NCBI GenBank assembly: GCA_946481475.1
Contig: CAMLOB010000128.1
Coordinates: 1 to 9,025, forward strand
Length of the DNA stretch: 9,025 bases
DNA from: an uncultured Chlorobiota bacterium
GTDB taxonomy: Bacteria > Bacteroidota > Kapaibacteriia > OLB7
Direction of reading: 5' to 3'
Part shown: in pieces, positions 1-6,581 of the stretch
Position numbering within the stretch: position 1 is the stretch's first letter
Layout: each line of letters begins with the position of its first letter
Translations under genes and position numbers: made by a program
Notes under the pieces: model-generated
Told to the model about the DNA's origin: nothing
The model's database searches: none
Seen by the model: only the letters and a program-made list of their open reading frames with translations

Positions 1-2801
1 CGGACTTCTTCGACCATGCCCCGAGCATTGGAGAGGCGATCATCGGCGGCGGAGTGACCGGGGAGCAGCGCAAGGGTAGGCACGCATCCCGCCACAGCGG
101 ACCTTCGGCTTCAGCTCTCGCCAACAAGGATGCCGGAGTCACCGGGGAGCGTCCCGACCCGGAGAAGATGGGGAATCTGCGGCGGGTTCAATCGGTGCCG
201 ACCGACGACACCATTGATCTCTACCGGATCACGGATGATCTCGACCCGAACGAACTGCACGATGAAGGCTTCAGTGCCATCCTCACCGCCAACATGACGC
301 TGTGGAAGTACATGGCCCCCTACAGCAAATCCCTGCCGGAAATCCTTCAGTCCGGAGACTTCATCGACACGATCCCTTCGGACTGCGAGGACATGAACCA
401 GGCGGTACCCGACGCGGTCGGTCCGTTCTTCCGGCACAAAGCCTACGCACACGAGCCGACGAACGAGATATCAACCGAAGAAGACTTCGAGAACCTGGCC
501 CGGCATCCGGAGAATGGCCGTATCGCGATCAGCTACGACCGTCTTCCGGACGTCTTCGGTCCGGTCTGGGAGACCTTCCCCGACCATGATGAATGGGACA
601 GCCTTGCGCCGCACGGGCAGATTCGTAACCTGAAGGGACGTGAGGCGGCGGTTGCCTACCGCGAACACGGGGGAGAACCTTATCATTACTCGGTCATCAG
701 CTACGATGAGCGGGGACGACCCGAAGCCCTGCTGCGCTACACGGAGAATCTCGGGTTCGACGCAGTCTACTATCAGTACAACTCCTTGAATCAGGTAACC
801 TCGGTGACGGTCGCCGATCCGTTCCGTCAGTTCACGACGTGGTACGGTTACGATGACAATGGCCGGGTTGACAGTGTGTGGACAAAGCTTGGCAACGTAG
901 GGAGTGGACTTGAAGGATATGTCAGTCATCCGGCCCGCTATCCGGCAACGCCGCTGACCCGTCCGGACGACGCGGAGATCACGTATGTGTACACAAAGAC
1001 GGGCCAGGTCGACACGATGGCCTACCCGACCGTTTCGGTGATTGTGGACTATCATTATTCGCCACGGAAGTGGCTGGACACATTGATTGCGACGAAAGGA
1101 GGGGTTGACCTGTTCAAGCAGGAACTGACGTTTGATGCGGCGGGCCGCATTACGAGACAGATGTCGTCACATGGTGGAGGCAGTGCCTACAGGCAGGACT
1201 ATGGGTACGACGCGATTAACCAGTTGACCAACTGGGTGAAGAAGCCGCCGGGAGTGCAGCAGACAAGTGAGAACTACGCGTACGACGCGGTGGGGAACCG
1301 TGAGAGCATCACGTATTCGGGCGCGGGGATGAGTCCGCCGTTGCCGCAGTTGGTGTATGATCTCGGTCGAGGTTCGGGTCCGGGTGTCGGTCCGAATCAG
1401 ATGTTGAAGTCGCAGGAGTGGGTGGGGACGACGGCCGGTAACTACACGGAGTACACATATGATCCCGACGGTTCGATGAACAGCCGGAAGCGGTATGATG
1501 CCACCAGCACGCTGACGATGGAGGAGCGGTTCGGGTACAGCAGTTGGCGGGGACTAAGTTGGAAGTATGAGCGTGAGGACCCGAACATCCCGGTCGGCCC
1601 GAACATCTGGGAGTATCGGTATCGGTACAACGCGATGGGGGAACGTGAGCAGAAGCGGGAGTGGCTGAATCCGTCGGGAGATGGAACGGCACCGGGATAT
1701 GAGTGGACGTATTATCTTCTGGGTGGGAGCAAGGAGCAGTTGAGTGTGTGGAAAGGGATGCAGACATCGGAATCGGAATTCTGTGGATCAGTGACAAGTG
1801 GAAGTTACGTGTATTTATATCCAATAGAATACTCGTCTTATGCTATCGAGTATAATGGAGAAACAGAGGATATACTTCGAATAACAACAAAACCGAATGG
1901 AGCGAAAGAATATTATGTTACAGATCATCTTGCATCGGTTCGTGTAAAGCTTGACACTAATGGCCAGATCATTCTTTCAAATGATTATTCACCTTTTGGA
2001 CAGTTGATAAATGGGCAGGAAAATAGGCGATTGTTTAACAGTAGGGAAAAAGATAGTGAATGTGATATGTACAACAATGGTGTCCGTAAAATGGATGCAG
2101 ATGTTGGGCATTTTGTAAGTATTGATCCTTTGTGGGAAAGTTTCAGGGCTTGGAGTCCATATCAATATGGTTTTAATAATCCTTTAGGAGTTGTTGATCC
2201 AGATGGTAACCAAGGCCGTCCAGCGGGTCGTCCATCAGGACGGAGAGGTCAGAGACCTGCCCAACAACCGCGCCGAAGGCCAGCAGGAACGACACCTAAA
2301 CCTCCAACTCAGTCTCAGAAGCAGACCCAAGCGGCTCGTCGTACAGGGCAGACACGTGAGAACATGGAAAGGAATTCTAATCCTCAACAGACTGCTCGTA
2401 TTAATGAGGCTAATAAAAAAGCGGCAGAGACTGCTCGTCAGATTGCTGATAATCTGCGAATCAGAAAACAAGTAAAAGCTTCTATAGCAAGAACTGTTCA
2501 TGAAGGGAAACAAGGAAAGCATATTGTAGGACATAATAACTATCAAAGTGGTAAAAGTGTTCTGACTACAGGGGCGCAACAATTATTGAATGATTTCCAT
2601 AGCGGAAACGTGAGATCTTGGAATCCTGTTGGTAATAGTGGTGCGAAGGTCAGAGTGGATTTCGGTAGAGTTATAGGAAATCACGTAGACGCTAATGGAG
2701 TTTCGACTCCAACAACTGTCGGTATTATTCACAGTAGTTTTTCTGATGCTCATATCGTACCAGCTGCGCCAAATGCAAATGTGATTACTCCTTCACAATA
2801 A
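1..2801 (+). CDS. Rhs/YD-repeat polymorphic toxin, 5'-partial, with Ntox50-like C-terminal toxin domain
   Basis: The reading frame is open to the left window edge (first full codon at 3), so the gene starts outside; the GTG at 54 is just an internal codon. About 932 residues are visible (numbered here from position 3). YD-type repeats run from about residue 220 to 560 (YGYDDNGRV, LTFDAAGRI, YAYDAVGNR, YTYDPDGSM). The conserved Rhs core end follows: YYVTDHLASVR near residue 637, then YSPFGQ, and the SPYQYGFNNPLGVVDPDG terminus with DPDG near residue 732. After it come an Arg/Pro/Gln-rich linker, a helical segment and a C-terminal domain (about 835-925) with KHIVGHNNY at its start and HIVPAAPN at its end. 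These match the polymorphic toxin type 50 pattern, a family predicted to be RNases of the BECR fold. The Rhs core is known in this family to form a shell around the toxin before delivery. Codon use turns AT-rich after about position 1780. Family call is strong for Rhs, moderate for Ntox50. Confidence 0.9.
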   Translation, partial: DFFDHAPSIGEAIIGGGVTGEQRKGRHASRHSGPSASALANKDAGVTGERPDPEKMGNLRRVQSVPTDDTIDLYRITDDLDPNELHDEGFSAILTANMTLWKYMAPYSKSLPEILQSGDFIDTIPSDCEDMNQAVPDAVGPFFRHKAYAHEPTNEISTEEDFENLARHPENGRIAISYDRLPDVFGPVWETFPDHDEWDSLAPHGQIRNLKGREAAVAYREHGGEPYHYSVISYDERGRPEALLRYTENLGFDAVYYQYNSLNQVTSVTVADPFRQFTTWYGYDDNGRVDSVWTKLGNVGSGLEGYVSHPARYPATPLTRPDDAEITYVYTKTGQVDTMAYPTVSVIVDYHYSPRKWLDTLIATKGGVDLFKQELTFDAAGRITRQMSSHGGGSAYRQDYGYDAINQLTNWVKKPPGVQQTSENYAYDAVGNRESITYSGAGMSPPLPQLVYDLGRGSGPGVGPNQMLKSQEWVGTTAGNYTEYTYDPDGSMNSRKRYDATSTLTMEERFGYSSWRGLSWKYEREDPNIPVGPNIWEYRYRYNAMGEREQKREWLNPSGDGTAPGYEWTYYLLGGSKEQLSVWKGMQTSESEFCGSVTSGSYVYLYPIEYSSYAIEYNGETEDILRITTKPNGAKEYYVTDHLASVRVKLDTNGQIILSNDYSPFGQLINGQENRRLFNSREKDSECDMYNNGVRKMDADVGHFVSIDPLWESFRAWSPYQYGFNNPLGVVDPDGNQGRPAGRPSGRRGQRPAQQPRRRPAGTTPKPPTQSQKQTQAARRTGQTRENMERNSNPQQTARINEANKKAAETARQIADNLRIRKQVKASIARTVHEGKQGKHIVGHNNYQSGKSVLTTGAQQLLNDFHSGNVRSWNPVGNSGAKVRVDFGRVIGNHVDANGVSTPTTVGIIHSSFSDAHIVPAAPNANVITPSQ

Positions 2802-2807
2802 AAAACT

Positions 2808-3104
2808 ATGATAACTCTAGGTCAGCTGAAAATATCGCTTCAACGAGCACTGCTAGGCAATGTCCCCGCCTCCATGAAAGCCGTCACTGCAGGTATTGTC
2901 GATGCCGGTACAATACATATCCGTGTCTACTTCGATGGACGTAGCCGCGAGAGCGAGCGGGAACTGACCGGCATCATCGGAGCGGAAGTCGTGGCCGATT
3001 TTCCTGATATTGTCGACATCAGGGAGGAGACGGTCATTACAGATGCCCCTGCCAATCGCCTCGACTGTCTGGAGTTCTGGGCGTATGTGAGGTATGAAGA
3101 GTAG
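2808..3104 (+). CDS. Candidate immunity protein for the upstream Rhs toxin
   Basis: This 98-aa protein starts six bases after the Rhs stop codon, the usual place for the cognate immunity gene, and is probably translated by coupling since no Shine-Dalgarno is visible. It is small and acidic, with no signal peptide or membrane segment, so it should act in the cytoplasm by binding the toxin domain. Visible pattern: an N-terminal helix with QRALLGNVPASMKAVTAG, a strand with TIHIRVYFDG, then the acidic stretch EVVADFPDI and a C-terminal WAYVRYEE. From memory this outline (ALLG, IHIRVYFDG, ADFPD) recurs in small proteins next to Rhs-type toxins, but I cannot name a family. Its base composition is GC-rich, unlike the AT-rich toxin tip it follows. 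The immunity role rests on position and size, not on a recognised domain. Confidence 0.72.
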   Translation: MITLGQLKISLQRALLGNVPASMKAVTAGIVDAGTIHIRVYFDGRSRESERELTGIIGAEVVADFPDIVDIREETVITDAPANRLDCLEFWAYVRYEE

Positions 3105-3128
3105 ATTGAACTTCATTAAATGCAGAAA

Positions 3129-3157
3129 GACCTGAATTGTCCAGATGATTCCAGGTC
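3129..3157 (+). other. Imperfect hairpin downstream of the immunity gene
   Basis: GACCTGAAT (3129-3137) pairs with ATT-C-CAGGTC (3148-3157), giving a nine-pair stem with one bulged C and a ten-base loop. It lies 25 bases after the immunity gene stop and about 95 bases before the monooxygenase start. No T-tract follows, so it is not a typical intrinsic terminator. It could stabilise the toxin/immunity transcript end or be chance. Confidence 0.25.
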
Positions 3158-3237
3158 CGGAAGTTTACTGTTGTCCGATAGTCCTATGAAAGTGAACCTT
3201 CTATGTCGTTTTGAGATCGGTGGAGACCATCTCGATT

Positions 3238-3242
3238 AAGGA
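3238..3242 (+). promoter_or_regulatory. Shine-Dalgarno (AAGGA) deciding the monooxygenase start
   Basis: AAGGA ends ten bases before the ATG at 3253 and supports that start over the in-frame ATG at 3211, which has no comparable sequence upstream. Confidence 0.6.
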
Positions 3243-3252
3243 ATCTATCAGC

Positions 3253-4779
3253 ATGAGTGATACGCAAACTACAGCCGAAACGACGACTGAGCGTGAAGTA
3301 GTAATCGCAGGGGGCGGCCCGACCGGACTGATGCTGGCGGCCGAGCTGGCCCTGGCCGGAATCGACGTCGTCATCGTCGAGCGACGTACCAGTCAGGAAC
3401 TTGACGGATCGCGGGCCGGGGGGCTCCACTCCCGCACGATCGAGGTGCTCGATCAGCGCGGCGTCGCCGAGCGATTCCTCTCGGCGGGGCAGACGTATCC
3501 GCACGTGGGCTACGCACAGAATTTTCTGGGCATCGGCGACTTCCCCACCCGCCACAACTACCTGCTTGCCCTCTGGCAGAGCGAGTTCGAGCGTATCCTT
3601 GCCGACTGGGTTCTCGGTGAACTCGGCGTTCCGATCCTTCGCGGTTGCGAGGTTGTCGGCTTTGTTCAGGATGATGATGGTGTTGATGTTGCGCTCTCCG
3701 GCGGGACGACGATCCGGGCAAAATATCTCGTCGGCTGCGACGGAGGACGCAGCCTGGTCCGCAAGGCGGCCGGCATCGACTTCCCCGGATTCGATCCCTC
3801 GGTGAGCTGGATGATCGCCGAGGTCGAGATGGAGGAGCAGCCGGAGATCGGCCTGCGTCGCGGTGGGGGAGGCATCGGTCCGGTCAACCCCGGGAAGGGG
3901 GGAGGACCATACCGGGTCATACTGACCGGGAAGCCGCACGATCACACCGAAAACCCCACTCTGCAGGAACTCAGCGAGGCGCTTGTCGCCGCCTACGGGA
4001 CGGACTTCGGGGTACACAGTCCGATATGGATCTCCCGATTCACCGACGTGAGTCGTCAGGCGGCCTCCTACCGCAGCGGACGTGTGTTGCTTGCCGGAGA
4101 TGCCGCCCATGTCCATGCCCCGACGGGGGGTCAGGGCCTCAACACCGGCGTGCAGGATGCCGTGAACCTCGGATGGAAGCTGGCTCAGGTGGTCCGCGGC
4201 ATATCACCCGGGAGCCTTCTGGACACCTATCATGCCGAACGGCATCCGGTCGGTGCCCGGGTGTTGCACAACACGATGGCGCAGGTCGCACTCGGCAATC
4301 CGGATGACCGCCACCAGGCCCTCCGCGAAACGATGACCGAACTGCTCGGCATGGACGAACCCCGCAAGCGTATCGCCGGAATGATCTCCGGTCTCGACAT
4401 TCACTATGATCTCGGTGAAGGACACCCGCTGCTCGGACGCCGCATACCCGACCTTGATCTACAGATTCCAGATGGTCCCGTGCGCCTCTTCACGCTGTTG
4501 CACGACGCACGACCGGTCCTCCTCAATCTCGGCGAACCCGGCAGCCTCGACATCGCGCCGTGGGGGGATCGGGTTCGCTTGGTCAATGCTGAATATGACG
4601 GGATCTGGGAGCTTCCTGTTCTCGGCGAAATCACTCCACCCGTTGCGGTATTGATCCGTCCCGACGGATATGTTGCCTGGGTTGGGGATGCCGGGGAGCA
4701 GGGGCTTCAGGATGCGTTGAGTATGTGGTTCGGTCCGTCTAGTAGGGTGCCGTGTCGGGGCGGAGTCAAGTCTGTTTGA
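3253..4779 (+). CDS. FAD-dependent aromatic-type monooxygenase (PheA/TfdB/Rox family)
   Basis: A 508-aa flavoprotein monooxygenase of the group A (PF01494) type, which uses NAD(P)H and O2 to hydroxylate aromatic or polyketide-like substrates; the family includes phenol hydroxylases and rifampicin monooxygenase. The FAD-binding GGGPTG is at residues 20-25, the DG motif at 163-164 (YLVGCDGGRS) and the GD motif GDAAH at 282-286, followed by the usual PTGGQGLNTGVQDAVNLGWKLA. The last ~110 residues (from GRRIPDLDL, about 395) look like the thioredoxin-like C-terminal domain, with PVAVLIRPDGYVAWVGD near the end. The ATG at 3253 is chosen because AAGGA lies ten bases upstream (3238-3242); an in-frame ATG at 3211 would add 14 unrelated residues. 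No partner gene for a pathway adjoins it, so the substrate is unknown. The last ~12 residues after WFGPS do not look like family sequence. The protein style recalls actinobacterial relatives, but transfer is only a guess. Confidence 0.9.
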   Translation: MSDTQTTAETTTEREVVIAGGGPTGLMLAAELALAGIDVVIVERRTSQELDGSRAGGLHSRTIEVLDQRGVAERFLSAGQTYPHVGYAQNFLGIGDFPTRHNYLLALWQSEFERILADWVLGELGVPILRGCEVVGFVQDDDGVDVALSGGTTIRAKYLVGCDGGRSLVRKAAGIDFPGFDPSVSWMIAEVEMEEQPEIGLRRGGGGIGPVNPGKGGGPYRVILTGKPHDHTENPTLQELSEALVAAYGTDFGVHSPIWISRFTDVSRQAASYRSGRVLLAGDAAHVHAPTGGQGLNTGVQDAVNLGWKLAQVVRGISPGSLLDTYHAERHPVGARVLHNTMAQVALGNPDDRHQALRETMTELLGMDEPRKRIAGMISGLDIHYDLGEGHPLLGRRIPDLDLQIPDGPVRLFTLLHDARPVLLNLGEPGSLDIAPWGDRVRLVNAEYDGIWELPVLGEITPPVAVLIRPDGYVAWVGDAGEQGLQDALSMWFGPSSRVPCRGGVKSV

Positions 4780-4888
4780 AGAGGAAGGATAGAGCGTAGT
4801 CGGGGATTACCGTGAGATTTAGGAGTAGGAAGAGACGGATCAGGCCGAAAACGAGCAAAAACGTGTTGAACGAAAGGATGATCGACAT
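4766..4888 (-). CDS. Possible 40-aa hydrophobic peptide ending the PIN operon
   Basis: On the minus strand an ATG at 4888 follows directly on the stop codon of the 162-aa gene (TAA then ATG, no gap) and opens a 40-codon frame. It begins MSIILSFNTFLLVFGLIRLF, continues LLLNLTVIPDYALSFLFKQT, and stops at 4766 inside the end of the convergent monooxygenase gene (14-base tail overlap). Residues about 3-28 could form one membrane-spanning helix, interrupted by Arg18. An AAGGG lies about 13 bases upstream, rather far. The abutting stop/start fits translational coupling. Against it: the frame is short, the DNA is GC-richer than the two genes before it, and hydrophobic chance frames are common. If real it would be a small membrane protein made together with the nuclease. 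No family is recognised. Confidence 0.3.
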   Translation of the reverse strand: MSIILSFNTFLLVFGLIRLFLLLNLTVIPDYALSFLFKQT

Positions 4889-5377
4889 TTAGTTGAATTC
4901 TGCCCTTGAAGTGCGAATACCGAAAACCTTTAAAAAACTGACACGCATCTTCCGATCATAGCCTACATGATCGACAAACGATTGCCAAGCAGATTCCTGA
5001 GATTGATCGAGAGGATTAGGTGATATAATAGTCGGAACAATCTTACGATCGACTTTTATTCCAGAGTAAAGTCCGAATGGAGGTACATAAATCTCTACTA
5101 CTTGTATCTGGGGGAATTTCCGCAAAATGCGCATTGATTCAAGTGTCAGGATCTTATCACATGTCTGGCTTGTCTGGAAATATCTGTCGAAGTCTTTTCT
5201 CTGCAAAGTGGTACTGGGATTGCTGTCCTTGTAGTTATCGAAGTTCTGGAAGTACTCAATAATAAAGTGGTTAGATTTGCCTTCTGGGAACCCGCTTGAT
5301 CTCACAAAAGTAGAGCCTCTTAGACTACCAATGTGCTCTATTAACTGATTGTATTCTTCACGTGACCATAATGTCAT
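4889..5377 (-). CDS. Uncharacterised 162-aa protein, translationally coupled to the PIN-like nuclease
   Basis: The ATG at 5377 overlaps the TGA of the upstream PIN gene as ATGA, the classical sign of translational coupling, and is preferred to the in-frame TTG at 5389. The 162-aa product has no signal peptide or membrane helix. It looks like a compact mixed alpha/beta protein: a helical start (MTLWSREEYNQLIEHIGSL), a strand pair around NHFIIEYF (36-43), a helix around 77-88, a clear strand QVVEIYVPPF (92-101), and a C-terminal helix with the pattern W-x2-F-VDHVGYDRKMR-x2-F (131-148). I do not recognise the family and give it no function. Its place as second gene behind a toxic-type nuclease makes an accessory subunit, substrate adaptor or antitoxin plausible. 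Base composition is AT-rich like the PIN gene, so the two probably travelled together. Confidence 0.75.
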   Translation of the reverse strand: MTLWSREEYNQLIEHIGSLRGSTFVRSSGFPEGKSNHFIIEYFQNFDNYKDSNPSTTLQRKDFDRYFQTSQTCDKILTLESMRILRKFPQIQVVEIYVPPFGLYSGIKVDRKIVPTIISPNPLDQSQESAWQSFVDHVGYDRKMRVSFLKVFGIRTSRAEFN

Positions 5378-6267
5378 AATTGTGACCAATTTGTTTGAAT
5401 TGCATCAATAGGGGTTGTTAGCTGAAATGAACAGTTCTCAACCCGTTTGTCAAACTCTTCAATTAACTCTTTTCTTCCTTCCCAATTACCTGAGATTGCT
5501 GGGTTCCTTTTCTCCCACCAATCATCTTTCATATCAGATGTAATGAAAACGACGGACGACGGACGCTTGCGCTCGACTATACGAAGAAATTCATCCCAGA
5601 TATAGAAGTCTCCGAACTTTCGATGAAACGGCAGTTTTGGAGCGTATGCGCTAGGCCATGCTTCATTCTTACTATTATCACAGTATCCTGGTGGGGTTCC
5701 GTTGGAGAATCGAATTTTTGCTTTCTCATTTAAGGATTCAACCTCTGAGATAGTGGCTGTTTCTTCTTTTACAGCTTGCTTTATCCACTTTTTAATGCAT
5801 TTGTGGTACTGTTCTAGCAGAACCCTCGTCTCTTTTTCTCTTGCGGATTGAAATGTTCTGACTGCTGCAAGATACTTTTGGCCTAGTTCCTCCATGTATT
5901 GATATGAATCGTCACTGCAAAATCTCGATGCATAGCTTTCTGACAGAAGTATTGTTTCATTAACCTTTTCACCCCACTGAGTTATAGAAGCGATTACCTT
6001 ATCCTGTACAGATTCTTGATTCACTTTATACTCGAGATCAACATGAGATGGGATAATGAGTTTGTTTATATCTGCGTAGACCTGAATAAGTCTGCGAAAC
6101 CTTAAGGCTTGATCTTTCCCACTAAGCTGAATAGGCTGTGGAATTCGCTCTGCTTGATCTTCTAATGCATGCATCATTGAGAAGAGTGCAGATGTATCTA
6201 GTCCAATTATCTCGGGCCCTATGTGCTGCGCTGCCATGGTGGGTACATGATTCTTTCCTATGGACAT
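5374..6267 (-). CDS. PIN-like domain (PIN_8/DUF4935-type) nuclease
   Basis: A 297-aa protein matching the PIN_8 pattern, a PIN-domain family of metal-dependent nucleases. The N-terminal strand carries GLDTSALF with Asp24. IPSHVDLEYKVNQ supplies Glu79, and a long helical, possibly coiled-coil insert covers about 85-185. The C-terminal half has PPGYCDNSKN, KFGDFYIWDEF (Asp220, Asp226) and VVFITSDMKDDWW (Asp245, Asp248, Asp249), then ELIEEF. The acidic residues needed for a PIN active site are therefore present and the protein is probably an active RNase or DNase in the cytoplasm. It is the first gene of an AT-rich operon and overlaps the next gene by four bases. The start at 6267 has only a weak GAG upstream; Met11 (6237) is an alternative that keeps the whole domain. 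PIN_8 proteins occur in defence-rich regions, but a role here is inferred. Confidence 0.85.
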   Translation of the reverse strand: MSIGKNHVPTMAAQHIGPEIIGLDTSALFSMMHALEDQAERIPQPIQLSGKDQALRFRRLIQVYADINKLIIPSHVDLEYKVNQESVQDKVIASITQWGEKVNETILLSESYASRFCSDDSYQYMEELGQKYLAAVRTFQSAREKETRVLLEQYHKCIKKWIKQAVKEETATISEVESLNEKAKIRFSNGTPPGYCDNSKNEAWPSAYAPKLPFHRKFGDFYIWDEFLRIVERKRPSSVVFITSDMKDDWWEKRNPAISGNWEGRKELIEEFDKRVENCSFQLTTPIDAIQTNWSQL

Positions 6268-6581
6268 ATCACTCGCTTCTAAGTCTATTGCTGATCAAAA
6301 TAGCAACTGTGCCATAATGGACAGCGTTAGCCTAAACCGCTCAATGTGGAAGGTTTTTAAAGTTGAAACGAATATATATAAAAAGCATCATATGTTTCAG
6401 AAAGAATTCAATGTCTCGCTTATCGGAACCCGTTACAGTAGTGAAACCTAGAACATCGATGTGCGGTGTCTATGCTGGCTGTTACTACAAAGAGCAGTAT
6501 TCAGGGCTGCTTCGATGGCTTCTTCTCTAACTGTTTCTCACCTGTCTTGGATAGGGACTTCCGTCTTGATTATGTCTTCCC
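6268..6581. other. AT-rich intergenic region between the Fic and PIN genes
   Basis: This 314-base gap lies between the end of the minus-strand Fic gene and the start of the minus-strand PIN gene, so it should hold the end of the Fic transcript and the promoter of the PIN operon. An AT tract around 6366-6385 (TTTTTATATATATTCG read on the minus strand) could hold a -10 element about 100 bases before the PIN start, but no convincing -35 partner is seen. A ten-base palindrome, ACATCGATGT, is at 6453-6462. No terminator-like hairpin with a T-run was found. Short plus-strand frames here have no coding character. Confidence 0.4.

Noticed and set aside
471..1055. Long antisense frame within the Rhs gene
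   Set aside because: It is a shadow of a GC-rich coding strand with strong YD-repeat signal; no independent evidence of coding.
3184..4116. 310-codon antisense frame over the monooxygenase
   Set aside because: The plus strand carries all flavin-binding motifs; the antisense product is a GC-driven artefact.
6453..6462. ACATCGATGT palindrome as an operator
   Set aside because: A single ten-base palindrome with no second copy or matching regulator nearby is weak evidence.
6453..6575. Minus-strand stretch reading REDIIKTEVPIQDR, stop, then REEAIEAALNTAL, as a gene remnant
   Set aside because: It looks mildly protein-like but is broken by a stop and matches no family I know; chance cannot be excluded.
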